Part shown: positions 22,801 to 36,748 of the stretch, piece by piece | Layout: every line of letters starts with the position of its first letter | Numbering within the stretch: the stretch's first letter is position 1 | Assembly (NCBI GenBank): GCA_036346355.1 | Contig: CM070569.1 | Coordinates: forward strand, 40,712,276 to 40,776,275 | Direction of reading: 5' to 3' | DNA length: 64,000 nucleotides | Source: Rhipidocladum racemiflorum | Lineage: Eukaryota > Streptophyta > Magnoliopsida > Poales > Poaceae | Notes under the pieces: generated by a model | Told to the model about the DNA's origin: nothing | What the model saw: only the letters and a program-made list of their open reading frames with translations | Databases searched by the model: none | Translations under genes and position numbers: made by a program

Positions 22801-24944
22801 CAGTTTGACAAAATCAGAGGGGGGAAAAAGAGCATATTTTGAACTGAAGAAAAAGGTGTCACTAAAGATGATATCTTCTACGAATGGGTTCACTTGTGCT
22901 TATTGTTATTCATTAATGAATTCTCCAACAGTTAAGCTAGAGGGAGCTTGTCATTTCACTCCATTGTAGCGAGTCATGGGTGGATTCATTCTTTGTACAA
23001 TGCAATATATGAAATTTCCCATTGTATTCGAGAAAGGGAAAAACTTTTATCATATCCTAAAAATTAATTCAATTCAGTTTAGTATTTGTCTGCCTTCATT
23101 TCACAGGTTTTCCTTTGTAAATCAGCTGGCTATTTACTACGTCACAACTCATAGTGCAGTTGATAACGATTAGGGCAATAACTAGGATATTTGTGGGTAC
23201 TAACTATAGAACAAACATACTAACAAATTTTCTAATTTGCTTTTACAGACAGATTATATGGAGCATTTTTAAAGAACGGAAGAAGCGACTATGATGCAAA
23301 TACATCAAGAAACCATACCATGTAAGTGGAATTCTAATGTGTTGTTCGGAACAAACTCATAGACAAGCAACCTCTTGTCTCCAGAAATGCAATAACCAAC
23401 CAATGTTACAAGATGTTTGTGATGTACTCGGCTGATAATCTCAACCTCTGCCTGGAACTCACGCTCTCCTTGACCACTTCCATCTCTTAATTGCTTCACA
23501 GCAACTTCTGTGCCAGTCGGCAGGACACCTTTGTGAACATATCCAAAACCACCTTGTCCAAGCAGATTAGCATCAGAGAATCCATTGGTCGCTGCAACTA
23601 ATTCTTCATAAGTAAAAGTGCATCTCGAAAAGCTGAGGGCAGCGCCTGGCGATGGTGGAGGTTGGCTCTCACCACCTGAGTAATTTGAACCGGAACCGCT
23701 ACTGTTTACGTTAAGCAGAGGAGGCGGCGGTGCAGGGGAAGAATGTGAATGCATCTTCACCACATGATCAGGTGGTGGTGGAGGCGCATTATGCTGCCAA
23801 TTTTGGTACATCCCACCATAGTGATCCCCTGCAGCAGAACAAGAATTGCACTAAAAAACTTTTGCCACTCCCATGGAACAATGACTATTCCAAACGAATT
23901 TCCCTGTTCAGAATCTAATAAAGAAGAAATTATTGCACAAAGTTCAAAAATGAAGTAAACACATTTACATGGTAATATTAACTCTGGAAAGTGAAAGGAC
24001 ATATTTTCCCTCATGATTTGGCTTAAACAAAGCAAATTCAATGAAACCCAGAGAACTATAAAACCATGTGCAGTGCTATTTTTTTCTCTCAAAATTTTCC
24101 CGTTGGATTATCTCAAACACAGATGAAGATCCACGCCATCACTACCCATACTAAAATTAGCCCATCTAAGACGCATAAGACCTATATTTCTGCCGAGAAC
24201 TTTGATCGTTTGTCTCCATAAGACCGTAACAACATGATTCAACGAGAATCTATTTTCAAGTGGCCAAAACCTGAAAACAAAAAATCAACCTTGTACGTGC
24301 GAAGCCACAGCCACATTTGTCAAGAACAGCAAAATAATTACTAGTGACAGCGATGTGACTTGCAAGTGTGAGAAAGAACGCACAAGACAATACATCTGTA
24401 TCCCCTCCAAGAAAAGTCAAGAAGGGTTTAAAGGTCCCATCTCACCTTTGTGCGGCGGCGGGGGCGGCGGGGGCGGCGGTGGGTGGCCGTAGTAGTGCAG
24501 GAGGTGGGGTGGCGGCGGCGGGGGCGGGTGGTGCTTCTTCTTCTTCTTGAACAAGCAGACGCAAAGGAGGCTGGCAAGCAGCAGCGCCACCAGCCCACCC
24601 ACCGCGATCCCCACCACCACGGGCGTCGTCAGCCCCGAGTTCGACGTCGGCGTCCCCCCGGGCGTCGGCCTCTCGGTCGGCAAAGAGGGCGTGCTCGACG
24701 GGGGCGAGGGCGCGGCGGGTGTCCCCGGCGTCGCAGGAGGCGTGGTGGAGGGGGTCGCGGGAGCGCCCGACGACGGGGGCGGCGCGGAGGGCGTCGTCGG
24801 CGGGGGCAGTGAAGGGGGAGCCGAGGAGGCTGGCGCCGGCGGCGACAGGGAGGAGTTGGCCGGGGGCGGCGCCACGGCCGCGGGCCCCGGCGGCGGCGCT
24901 GTTTGGTTGGCCGACGGCCCCGGCGCTGCGGGCGTCGACGACAT
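19859..24944 (-). CDS. PERK: proline-rich extensin-like receptor protein kinase, eight exons
   Basis: Plasma-membrane Ser/Thr kinase thought to sense the cell wall through a proline-rich outer region. Exons: 24944-24446, 23828-23319, 22610-22524, 22417-22347, 21849-21773, 21616-21469, 20611-20450, 20167-19859; total 620 aa. Residues 1-108 are Pro/Ser/Thr-rich. One membrane helix spans about 109-132, followed by a Lys stop-transfer run and poly-Pro blocks. The kinase domain begins near 238 (FTYEELVAATNGF), with the Gly loop GQGGFG at 257-262, VAVK Lys278, catalytic HRDIKAAN with Asp374, and DFG at 392-394. It is therefore an active RD-type kinase. There is no obvious signal peptide, as is usual in PERKs. 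Exon 4 ends AAG|GCATGT, a GC donor; the only nearby GT would shift frame. A nested pair of MITEs lies in the intron between exons 6 and 7. An ATG 105 bp upstream is in frame but less likely. Confidence 0.94.
20857..21267. mobile_element. MULE-type MITE in a PERK intron, split by a second MITE
   Basis: Outer element with ends GAGCTGTGCTTCTATGC and, reversed, GTGAGGTGCCTCTATGC, flanked by the 9-bp repeat ACACTTTTA (20848-20856 and 21268-21276). Its own sequence is about 148 bp once the inner element and its duplication are removed. Relatives lie at about 45596-45736 and 59084-59226. Confidence 0.78.
20908..21161. mobile_element. inner MULE-type MITE with mirrored poly-T/poly-A arms
   Basis: A 254-bp element flanked by the 9-bp repeat TATCTTAAA (20899-20907 and 21162-21170). 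The left arm repeats GCAACATTTTTTTT and the right arm repeats the complement (AAAAAATGTTTCA), giving a stem around 21040-21050. Outer motifs are CCGGACGTCC and GCTGTCCGATC. A relative lies at about 59752-59965. Confidence 0.78.
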
Positions 24945-26378
24945 CTCCGCGCGCGGCGCGGCGTCAAAAGCACGCCGCTTTGGATGGCCCCTTCCCCGCT
25001 TGCTTCCTACCACTACCACGACTTGAGCAAGACAGCAAGAACCGAACACGCAGAGGCGCAGAAGAAAAGGAGGCGCTTTTCGTCGCGGTGGTGAGGAATT
25101 GGGAACAGGAGGATCGGATTGCGACTCTTTAGAGAAGCAGCAGTGGTAGCACTAGCTAGGCCAGCGGGGTAGCGCGGAGGTGGAGTCTACTGGTGCGGGG
25201 CACCCGAGAGGGAATAAAAGCGCGAGGAGAATTTGGAGAAGGGAACTGGAAATGGATGGGAAAGGGAAGCCCGGCGAGCCGCGAGCGACAGCGCGGCGCG
25301 GCCGGCGCGGGTAAATGTGTTTCGCTCCACGCGGCCCCGACCTACCCGCGTTTTCCGGCTCAGGAATCCCCTTAACACTCTCCACGCTCCGTACATCACC
25401 CACTCCCCGCTGACCCGTGGGTCAGGTCTGATGTGACCCCACTTGTCCGTGAAGGAGGTGGGTGTCGACAGGTGGGCAGGCGGTTGGTGGTGGGGCGAGC
25501 TCACCGGTGGGGGCGGGAGTCAGCGTCCCAGCTCAGGACGGCGGCCACCTCGTCACGTTTGCTTTCCCCTCACGACGCGATTATGGCGGAGGGTTTGTGC
25601 GGCGGTGACGCGGGTGGCGAAGGGCGTGAGCCCACGTCGTCAGTGATCGGTGCTTTAGGCTTTTGCTCTCGGCGTTGGACAGACCTGGGCAATGGCCGTA
25701 TGCCGATCACCCAGCACGGCCTAAAATATGATACGATACAAATGTCTTCCGATCGAACCGTATGACATGAATAATGGATATGTTAGATCTGAAAACTCAG
25801 CAAATAGTTAACACGACAAGACACGGCTAACTGGACCGTGTCTGGGGTGAGACTGTGACCCAACATGAAAGGCCATCCCCTCCTCCCTGCCTTTAGTCGC
25901 CTCGGTGCCAACTTCAACGGTCTTTGGTTATACCGTCGTTAGATACGGTCTTGCGACAATACACCACCAGCTTTTCTGACCATCCCGAGAAAGAAAAAGG
26001 TGCCGATTAGAGAGGAAGAAGACGGTGACGACGCCGTTAACAATCCTTGTCGTCTCGGTGCCGGATTCAGGGGTCTTTTCCTTAATAAATAAATAAAATT
26101 TAGTTTTTTTAAAAAATAATTGTGTATACCGGATTCTCACCGGCTATTGATGTTTGCTCCTTGTCTTTAGTGGCAATTTTCCAAAAATCAGTGGACAAAT
26201 TGATCCATATACGTGTAATTAAGGATACGAATGACTGGATACCCATCAATATCGCATACCAGACCTACCGCTTTATAAATTGCTGATAGGTTTGGTTCTC
26301 TTGATTTGGACGATATAACTTGAGAGCTGTATCATTATGAATAAAGACGTTTTTTGAGCAAATCATGATGGTTGGGAA
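24945..26378. other. PERK upstream region and intergenic DNA
   Basis: GC-rich 5' leader and promoter side of the PERK gene up to about 25650, with overlapping open frames but no recognisable protein. From about 25676 a sequence starting AGACCTGGGCAATGGCCG resembles the terminus of a grass hAT family; a reversed relative ends near 43776. The far end of this remnant is not clear. Confidence 0.35.
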
Positions 26379-28250
26379 TAGGGTTAACCAACTAAAATCG
26401 AAAAAACCGTTGGAACATCAAAATTTTAAAATTAAAAAAACGAATGAAAAATCGCCCGAAAACTGTTAGAAATTGAAGGGTTAAGAATTCAAATCTTTTA
26501 AAAAAAAATTTTAAAAAAATCAAAAACCGATCGGTTTTAACTCAAAACCGGCCGGTTTTGACTGTCCGATTGAACACCGAAACGTTGTGACACGATTTCG
26601 ACCTAAAACCGATTTGTTTGTATCGAAAATCGATAGGTTTTACGTCATATAAATTTTTCAAATTTTTTGAATTTTTTTAATTAGATCGGTTTATTGAACT
26701 ATTTTAAATGACAAACCGGCTTGATACAATCGAAAACCGTATTTTTCTAACAGTTTTCGACGGCTTTAGAAACCCCGTTCACATTCTCATACGTGGGACT
26801 TCTACCCCTCCTCAGATCGCTTGGAATCTCTAGTCCAAACCATCTAACCTAAAGATGGTTTTACACTGGACCTGAACTCATCCCGTTTCATTTCGAGCTA
26901 CTTAGGTGCCTGGGTCTGTCTGTCGGCAATATATCAAGCGTGTGTCAAACTGTTTGCTAGGAATGGAATTTCTGTCCGTAGTGAAATGTCTGCCGGGAAA
27001 AGGGGTGTTAAAGACAATTGCCTACGGTTAAGTCCCTGGTGTCTGGTGTCGGTAGAGCGTCTGTCACGAAAGCCTTTTCCCAACAGATGGTTTGCCCTCG
27101 TCGGGCATTTTTTTCCCCCCAGCAGAGTGATTACTGATTACCCTCACAACTGGGTCGTGGTGTACTGCATTCGGGTCGGTATCACTGTCCACGACAAAAT
27201 TCAAGTCAGCCGAATTTCGGACAAGCTTGGTGATTACCCGGGCTCAGTCGAGCCATGTTTTACAGTGTTGGTTGACGTAGACATAATTTATGAAGATATG
27301 ATTGATAAAATCGATATGTGGTCAGGGTTTGCAATACCGATTTAAGATTAAAAATTGAAGATCTAACACCATCGGCTTTTATCAAAAATTGAACAAAAAT
27401 CATAAAAAATGAACAGTTTGCAAATTCAAATTGGCGGTCAAACCACACACACACAAAAAATAATCAAAGATCGCCTAGTTTCATTCGAAAATCGATCGAT
27501 TTTCACCGATTATCGCGAACTTAATAAAGAATAGAAAAAAAAATCAAGAAAAATTCGGAAATTGCATAAAATCCGAAAAAAATCCCAATTAATCTATAAA
27601 ACACCCCATGGAAATTTAAAAAAAATTAAATTCATTTAGTGCTTCTGAAAAATAAAAAACAGTAATTAATAAAAAGGAATAGAGGCATTGTCGTATTTTT
27701 ATAAAAATTTACAAGATTGATCATGCTCTAAAATTTTAATTTCATCATAAATAGTGCCCAATGATCATTTACTAAAATTTTCAGAAATATCAGGCTTCAT
27801 TTAGTACCGCTAGAAAATCAAAAACAAAATAGCATATACAAACACAGTGGCACTGCCAGAATTTTTTAAAAAATAAAAAATATAATCATGATTTAAAAAT
27901 TTTACACAATCATTACCATTGACTCAGAACCTCACATAAAATTTTTCGAAAATATTAGATATCATTTAGTGCCGTTAGAAAATAAAAGGCATAATAGCAT
28001 ACACAAAGATAGTAGCACTATCAAAATTTAAAAACATACACAGGTCTAATAATGATTTAAAAATTTTATAACATCATTACCATTACCTTAGGACCTCAAA
28101 AATTTCAAAATTTTTAGCACTTTTTCATAAATATTTACAAATTTTTTAAATTTAAATTTGAATTTTACCGGTTTACTGGGCGGTTTCAGATGCCGAGCTG
28201 GCTCAATACACTCGACAGTAGAGTAATTATGGACGATATTGTGAACCCTG
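26379..28250. mobile_element. large hAT-like element with internal 165-bp repeats
   Basis: The left end TAGGGTTAACCAACTAAAATCG and the reversed right end CAGGGTTCACAATATCG match the termini of the 54868 and 60834 elements. The left interior is rich in ACCGATCGGTTTT words. The right part (about 27600-28150) repeats with a period of 163-170 bp, marked by CATTTAGTGCC at 27634, 27797 and 27964. No clear 8-bp target duplication, so one end may have decayed. Non-coding. Confidence 0.55.
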
Positions 28251-28633
28251 TATGTGGTTGATGGAGCTCGACTCAATATTGCGAGTTTTGTAGCATGGTT
28301 GATCTTTCCTACATTTTGATAGCTTGATCTTTACTCGCAGTCTTGATCAAGCTGAAGTCGATGCATATGCAAGCAAAAGCTGTTGATTCCACCATTGGCT
28401 GTTGATTGGCTAGCTAGCGTTGCACAGGTGGGAGCATGTGGCTGCGTTTAGTTGCATGCCTTGCAAGATTGACAAAAACGCAAATACGTAGAACGGCTGG
28501 ACACCAAATGTGAATATGTGATCCTTGCTTTCAAGATACCGTACATAAAATTAAATGCGCCACTCTGGTAGCACCCACGTACCTAGGGTGTTTTGTGCAT
28601 AAATTAATTAGCTAGCAAATGCTAATTAGAGAA
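28251..28633. other. intergenic DNA, nothing recognised
   Basis: Nearly 400 bp between the hAT-like element and the copia 3' LTR. It contains no significant open frame and no repeat that I recognise. Confidence 0.35.
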
Positions 28634-28638
28634 CAAAG

Positions 28639-28876
28639 TGTTAATAAAAAATGATCGTTGTAGATCAATTTCAATACCAATTAAGAATATTGAGAATACT
28701 CGAATAATAATCATAGAATAGATGAGCATAAGATGTAGAGGATCTCAACGCTTTTCTCTTTTATTGATTGTAGATTGACCCTCTTATACAATGAGTGTTA
28801 TATTTATAGCAGAAACCCATTAGGAGTAATTTCGGAATTCCCCCACCAAAATCAAGAGTCTAGTTATATCTCAACA
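28639..28876 (-). repeat. copia 3' LTR
   Basis: 238 bp; on the minus strand it starts TGTTGAGATATAAC and ends TTTTTATTAACA. The polypurine tract AAAGAGGGAG lies directly before it. The flank on the far side is CAAAG; its partner at the 5' end is lost because the 5' LTR is truncated. Confidence 0.8.
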
Positions 28877-30360
28877 CTCCCTCTTTAGCGAATACCACAT
28901 CATGTTTATGCCTCATCAAAAATTCCTCCAAAAAAACCAGCGGAAAAAAAGGCTAGAGAAAATAGTACATTTCATCTACATATTGTGTTACATTTATTGC
29001 CTCATTAAAACCTTCATATGAGAAAACTTAGGAAAATCCACTGAGGGGAAAAAGAGAGAGTGCAACTTATAATCTTCTATATTAGGGTAGTATCTTCAGG
29101 ATCATACAACGGGTTATGATTCAGGGATTTATTGATCATGAACTTTGCATCTCTCTAAGTTGTCCCATTCCAATGCCACAAACACATCTTTGGAAACTAG
29201 GTGCTGTAAGTTCAAGCTTCTTTTTGGTTTTGGTGATTGGTTTTGGTAATTAATGTTTAATCATTATTTAATAATAAATCTAATCATTATGAGACTAACT
29301 CTTTTATTGAGATTTATTATTGTTATTCTCATTTGGTTGGAAAATGAAAAACTCAAAGGTATGCATTCGTATTCACATTATCTTATCCTATTGCATAATT
29401 TGGATTCAAGTTATAGGATGAACTCTACCATAGTTTAAACCTCAAGATGTGCATAATGTCTTCAATTCCATATATACATGAATGCACACATCTAGGGAGA
29501 GTTCATGATTTAACTTAAAATTTTAATAGTATTGATCCATTTCATATTGCCATATAAATTAAGGATCTTTACTTTGAAACAATTTATTGAGTATATAAAA
29601 ACTTGTGTAGTTGTAGTATACTCATGTTAATATAGGATAAACTCCAAAGCAATCTTAAATTGAATATATGCATATTGATCTAAGTTCAAATATTTATATG
29701 CACACATTTAATTGGAGTTTATTCTATACTTGATGGTCACAAGAGTATTGATCCCTTTCCACCACTCCAATATATTGGTTCTTTACTTGGAACACATCAA
29801 ATGAGTATATGAAACTTGTGTAGTTAATATATACTCGCAACAATTTACATTTGATTTAAATTGTGTTCTCTTGCCACTAAATCATATGGTTATCCATCAT
29901 GTGTTGATGGTGTTTTTTATTGATCAAAGGACAAACAAAAAGTTCTTAAGTATATGAAGAAGCATTAGTTACATTAATATACTCAAGACAAATCAAATTA
30001 ATCCATTCAAATTGATTTGTGTTGTGGTCAATCATCAAAGGAGTAGATTAAAGGATCTCTGTGCATCCATTATACGCTAATGGAGTGCATTGATGATTGG
30101 CACTACGTGTTTGTTGGATTAACAATCTTCATTAAGTTGTGAAGCAGGTTGAGTCCAACGTTGATGAAGATTTGGATGATATCATGTGTTGATAGCCATC
30201 AAGTCAAAGTAACGGGATAAGGACGTCATCATGTATTGATCACCGTCAAGAGGATCCAGAATGAAGAAAAGAGGAAGATTCATCATGTGTTGATGAATAA
30301 GACGGGATCCCGACTTGGAGAGAAGATGGTCGACTATCATGAAAGGTCCAAGTGGATTGC

Positions 30361-33300
30361 TGTAACACCCTGAAATTTTGAATTTTGATTTAACTATTTA
30401 TTTGTGAATTTTTAGAGAATTTTGTGATTTTTTAAATTTATTTGAATTATTTTGAATATCTTTGAATTAAGCCTTTTATTAAAATATACTTAAAATTTGG
30501 AAAATTTTAAACAAAGTTTTGTTTGAAGTATTTTATTTGAGTCCCAAATGATCTAAAAAAAATTTTTGAAGTTTTTTTTTTGGAATTTTTGGGTATTTTT
30601 ACTATTTATTTCAGCTTTATTTGATTTCTAGAATTAGTTTAATTAGGAAATCTTAGAAAAGCCTAAAACCCTAATTGTGTGCAACCCAATGGGCCTAGTC
30701 CAAGATTAGCTTGCCCAAAGCCCATGCCACAGCCCAACCCTCTAAGCAAACCCTAACCCTAGATTCGCAACCGTCAGATTTTGATCTGATGGCCGAGATC
30801 GCGCCGCGTAGTTGCATGTGTTGAACCATGGGATCATGGCCACGTGTCCGGTTCGAATGCTGCCATGTCATTCGTCTTATCGAGGTTGAACTCCACCACC
30901 GCAGCCAATTTCGCTGCGATCTCCGCGTTGAACTCGCCTTCCGAGCCGCCTATTTAAGGTGCCACCACGTGCATTAAATGTCTCGTGCTGCGCCACCTCG
31001 TTGGCCTAGCTCCTCGACGCTTGAGCCATCGTCAGTTAGCCATAATTTCTCACTAAAGTTCCAGTGCATTGCCACGATTTTCGTCTTATCCCACCGCCAC
31101 TATCGAGCCCCTTATGCCTTATTCACACCCAGATTCAAGTTCGTCGTGACGAGCTGCTTCGAATCCATGGTTCGCCATCACCGGAGGAGCGCCGAAATGT
31201 CATTGCCATGGTGGTCATCCCTGAGTCTGGTGAGAACCCCTGCCATTGCTCACCGTCACTTAACCTTAGCTGTAGGATCCAGATTGAGCGCTTGAGATAA
31301 GGCCATGCATCGTCTCGCCCCGTCACTTTGCCGCGCATCGCTGCTGGCGTCAGTCCATGTGACATCAGTGTTGACATCGGGCATGGGAACCGAGGAGTCG
31401 TGGACAGAATCACCATATATGTGCACTATTTCGTGGACCCGGTCTATAGATCGTGGGCCCACGTGTCAATCTAATAGGATTAGTTTTGAATAAATAGTGC
31501 TGCTGACATCAGTATGATGTCATAATTAGATTTCCCCATAGGAATATAATTCGGCTGAAAACCTAAATAGCCCATGACGTCATTATTCCAAATTTCTAGT
31601 AGGAAAATAATTTGGGTAAATAGGATTTATTCTTTTTTCTTTTATTTAAAATTTTTGTGAGCCCGTTCTCACTCGTACGAGCTTTGATTGACGTGATTCT
31701 AGTTCCTAAAAATTGTAAAATCATGATTTATTTAATGGTGAATTTTATTTGATTTTAAGAGTTTTTTATCTTCATTATTAGTATTTATTTGCTATTTTTC
31801 TCGATTCGCGTAGACGTTGAAGTACTGTGAGTGTACGAGAGTGAAACGTGGACTCAAGATCAAGGTCCTGGTTTAGTGCAAGGGCTTTTGAAGGCAATTT
31901 ACACACCTTGATCAAGTTGAACCCAGTTTTGAAATGTTAATTCAAGTTTAAATTATTGCATGCATATTTCTATAAATGTATTTCAATCCCAGTTTTAAAT
32001 TAAATAGTTATGCTCTAATTGTTAAAGCCACATTTAATAATTGAATTCCATATGCCATTGTCACCCTAGGAACATACTTATGGTTATGTTATGACTATTA
32101 AAACATTTAGGAGGTTGCTTAGATATGCTTAGACCTGAATTTAGGTTATTTTGGGAATTTGTGCTAAATGATAATTTTATTGAAATTAAAAACTATGCTT
32201 TGAGGTTCTATATCATGTCATGATAAAATTGAAAATGTGATTTAGACTGGACGAGAATTGGTTGTCTGGTGGCTGCGCTATGTTTTTGAGTTTGCGATAA
32301 GTCTCGCTTAGTCAACTAAGGATCGATCTGTGAGTTGCTGAATGTAAAATGTTACTGTTCTTCCACATGTCTAGTATGGGACAAACTTAGTTATCCATAT
32401 TGAAACTTACCATGGACATCGTGCCATTTGTTTGAAAGCGGAGTAGGTCTGTAGGTGTAAGGCTATGTGAGACCCCGGATCAGCTATCCAGAATCTCCTG
32501 TGTATTTCCGTACTAGTCCCAGATCAGTAGCTAGTACACACAGTCACAGTGATACTTCATTGCCGAACAAAACGAAACTTGTAATATAAATATTCAAGTA
32601 TGGGCCACATGGCCACTTATTATAATACTCGGTCCAACGACCGGACACTCAAAACAGCGGAAGCAAAAGAAAGCAACGAGCGAACGCCACAACGCCACAG
32701 GCGACGACTAGGAACGCAACTAGTCCTCCTCGACGAACTCCTCTTCTTCCTCGGCATCTTGATAAATTTCTGATGATTACAATGTTGGTGTAGCACGTGA
32801 GTACAAAAGTACTCAGCAAGTCGGGAAAGTATGATCATGAGGGGCTTTCCAAAGGAAGCTTAATATGGTTTATTTGCATAAAGCCACATTTGATTAAATC
32901 ATACTTAAGTAATAAATTTCACAAAGCATATTTTACAACTCTTTTTAATAATTGAATTATTTATTATTGTAGTGAGGTTCTATCCACCATCACTAACATA
33001 AAGGCTCTATCCGCCAACAATTAAAAGGATCAAAGTTAATCATGTGACTCCATCCGTCAAAGGTAAAACAGGTTCTATCCACCTGGGTTGGCTCTTTCCG
33101 CCAAGCAACATTCGAGAGTTCTAACCACTCCCGAACCCCAAAACAAAACACTTTTCGATTTTAAAACCAAAACCAAAGTCTACCAATATGAAAGCATTCT
33201 TCGCTTTTCCTTTGACCGTAGGCACGGCTATTCGAATAGTTTATACTCTGCAGAGGTGTACAACTTTACCCACAAGACAAGATATACCCTTGTTGCCATG

Positions 33301-36300
33301 CAATTAACACACTTCCTTAGGTGTGCCGGCAGGAATATCTTGACATGGCCGTTACAATGTATCTACCTAGCTAGACCCACCCGCTGAGGTTTCACCGCTG
33401 TTAGGGTTCCCTCCACCCATCTGAGAAGCCCTCTTGCGCCGTGTGAGCAAAACAACATCCACAACAATGCCTCCGTCCGGCTCTCACACAACAACCGAGT
33501 GGCGAGTCTAAACTAGGCTTCTACAAATTAGTGAGCCAGGTCATACCATTATAGACATGTGGTAGTACGGTTATGCTTAAAATGGCAATCATAAGCGTCG
33601 GTCCTTATATGACTTGGGGCGGTACTTGCACAAAAGGATCAATGCATGATCCGCTCCCACCCGACATTCCATGCCGCCCAAGTCGAAATCATTTTTCTCT
33701 TTTCTTTTTATTTTAGAAAACAGGACCAAAACCATAATAATAACTTTCAAATCACATTGGATAACATTCTTTTTGAATAATCCCACCCCTGGGTTGTTTT
33801 ATCGGAAAAGGTCCTAAGCAATTCTACCGTACTACATAGCAACGGATACCATATAAGCATAGGCATGGTATAAACAAAGTTCTAGGGTTACAATGGGTAT
33901 GATTAACAATGTCAAGGTGGAATTAACAAATTCGGATTAACTATCACTTATATTTGACATATTTCATTAAACATAGCCATGCAACTTTATAAACAATTTA
34001 AATCATTTCGCAAACATAGGAGCAAAGTGCATCAAGGGGACTTGCCTTGATTCTTGGCGGTGTCGAACTCGGAAGGCTCGACGGCGAAATCGGCGGTCGC
34101 GGCGGGATCGTCGACTACACGCAAAACGAGGCAACAAATAAATAACAGAAAATAAATAAAATCCAAAAATTATAAAATTAGTACTGGCAGGAAGGTATTG
34201 ATTTATGATGAATTTAGAAATTCGAATGAGGTCAAACGGAGTTCGGATGAGAAAGTTATGAGCTTCCGAAGTTTGAATTTCGAATAAATCGAAAACCGGG
34301 AATATTCCCTTCGGGTTTGACTGGTCAACAGAGGCTTTGACTGGCTTTGACTGGTTTGACTAGGTCTTTGGGGATGTGGCAGTGGGCCCCACGCGTCATA
34401 GAGAGAGAGGAAAAGAGGAAGCTTCCTTTGGAAGCTTGCCATGCCATCCATGGAGGAGAGAGAGAGATAGAGAAAAAGGAAGGGAGAGAGAGAGGGAAGG
34501 GGAGGGGCTCACGGGGAGGGGCGGCGGCGGCGGTCGGCGGCCGGCCGACGAGCCTGGCCAAGACGGGGATGGCGACACGCGGCAGATACGGCCGGGCGAC
34601 GCCAGGCGCTGGCGGCGCAGCGGCGGCGGCGGCCAAGGAAGTGGGGAGGCGAGCACGCCGGCCACCATGCACACGCACAGAGAAACCCAAAAACAAAACA
34701 GAGATGGCCCTTTTCATCTAAAATCCGATTTTTAGCCCAATTTTGCATGGATTCGATCCAAACAAAAAGCTAGAACCTCTAGAGGACCTCCTTAGCAACA
34801 TCTAGGAGGAAGGAATTGAACCGATTCTCACCGAAATCGAAGAAATCGACGACGAACACGGGTGCGGCCGAGACGAGCAAAATCCGAAATTCGTCGTCCA
34901 CAGTCGATGAAACCTAAAATCAATGGAAGGATTAGAATCTAGACTCCCTCACGGACTCAACAAAAGAAACGGAATAGAAATTGAACCACCGAGGAGGGAG
35001 ATATGAGCAAGAACACGAAGAACGCGAAGAACACAAAAGTTCGTCGGTTTTCTTGATCTTGCGGCCAATTGGATGTGAGAGGCTAACGGAGAGCTATACC
35101 ACCGGAAAGAGGGTTCTTATACGGAGAGATGAGGGGCGGAATCACGCGAAACGGATTAGAAACGGCCGCGCAATCACCATAAAGGTCGATTTCGGTTTCC
35201 TCACAACCGTTCAAAATCCAGCGAGATCTCGGGGGCATTATCCCCATGGATAGAAAGAGGAGGTCGTTGCGATTCCAACGGATCCGACGGTTATTGATTT
35301 GGAGTTGTATGGAGGGAGATACACGAATTTGAATCCATGGAGGAGAGAAGGAAGCTTCTCTGATCTTTCTCCCAAACAAACACACGTACAGGCCAGCCCA
35401 AGGTTGAAGAAGCAACTGTTCACTTGCCACGTCGTGGCCTGCGGTTGGACGGCTTATACGCGAAAGTTCCGCCCTAGAGAAAAATAAGGAAAATTGGCCT
35501 AAAAATTCCGGAAAAATTCCTAGAGCCATTTTGGATTATTTGGAACTCAATGAAACTGGTTTGGTTGAATTTGGATGATTTTTGTGGAATTGGATATTCG
35601 GGCGCGGATCGCAAGCATTAAACAAAAGCCGCGCGAGATAAAATAGGAACGGATGTCCAAAAATCCGGGGAATGATTCCTAAAATCATTTCGGAATATTT
35701 GAAACATTGTAGAAGTGGTTTGGAGATTTTTGGAGCACTTTTGGACTCGGGTAAATTTTCGGGTACCGGCGGGAACTGGAAAACCCGATTTTTCGCCCGG
35801 GAGGGAATGAATTCCCGATTTCGGAGGGGAAAGGATGCCAGGTTATTATAAACACCAGAGAAACTCCAACTTTTGAATTTACTTTATTTAAATTAGGTTT
35901 TTCTCCAGAAAGCCAAAACGAGGATGTTACAGGCTACCACTCGGTGCAAGAGGGAGCTTCTGAATTAGGGGGATCCTTTCAGCAGTGAAACCTTAGCGGG
36001 CAAGACTACATGGATGGAGCTTTATAGGGGTCTTATCGTGGTTTTCTCTGCCACACACCAAAGGAAGTGTATGTTGGTACAAAGGGATGATCATGTCTTG
36101 TGGGTAAAGTTGTGCAACCTCTGTCGAGTGTAAAACTAATCAATTAGCCGTGCCCGCGGCCATGTGCATGTCGAGCTGGCCTTTCGCAGATTAGATTTTG
36201 ATATTTTGAAAAATGGTTTTAGTAGTGTGATCTTTGGCATGGAAGGATATTCCGTGTGGGAAAGTTGGTTAGAATTGGTTTAAAAGTTTAGTTTTTCTTA

Positions 36301-36748
36301 TATCATCTATGCCTTCGAAATCACCTATTGTATTTGAAAGTTTGCTTTACGCCAAATTTAACCAGATAACCTTTATTTGCTATCCTTTACATTAATATTG
36401 CATTTCTCGTGTAGCTTGCTGAGTACTTTTAGTGCTCACTCTTGTTTTATTATTGTTTTTAGAGGAGGAGTATGTCTACGATGGTGAGAATCAAGATAAC
36501 TAGGATCGCTATCCTAGTCGACTGCTAGTGGCAAATCTGTTGAATTTTACTTCAGTTTATTTTATTTTCGATGCTTTACTTTAATTTTGCTTGCATGCCA
36601 TTCATATTGTAAAAGACTATGATAGTTAATGAATAAAGATACGTTGGATATGTTGTGTTATCAACTTTATTTACTGTGTACACTAGCTCGATTCTGGATC
36701 AGTGTGTTATACACAAAGGGTTCAAAAGTGTTACTTCTGAGTCTGACA
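30361..36748 (+). mobile_element. gypsy-like solo LTR (2.9 kb own sequence), interrupted
   Basis: Begins TGTAACACCCTG and ends GAGTCTGACA, flanked by the 5-bp repeat ATTGC (30356-30360 and 36749-36753). Another solo LTR splits it at 32465/35937; when that is removed the two parts join at a single GGCTA. It contains the LTR-type phrase CTTGCTGAGTACTTTTAGTG near 36413. Confidence 0.78.
32466..35931 (-). mobile_element. gypsy-like solo LTR of 3.47 kb, innermost insertion
   Basis: On the minus strand it begins TGTAACATCC and ends GGGGTCTCACA, flanked by the 5-bp repeat GGCTA (32461-32465 and 35932-35936). It shares several phrases with the LTR it landed in (CTTGCTGAGTACTTTTG; TCTTGTGGGTAAAGTTGT) in the opposite orientation, so the two are related families. 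Open frames around 34325-34735 and 35083-35529 are within the LTR and have no recognisable domain. Confidence 0.8.

Noticed and set aside
24450..25132. Plus-strand frames of 120-159 codons opposite PERK exon 1
   Set aside because: Mirror of the proline-rich coding strand; low complexity only.
34325..34735. Frames of about 120-130 codons
   Set aside because: They lie within a solo LTR, overlap on both strands and have no domain.
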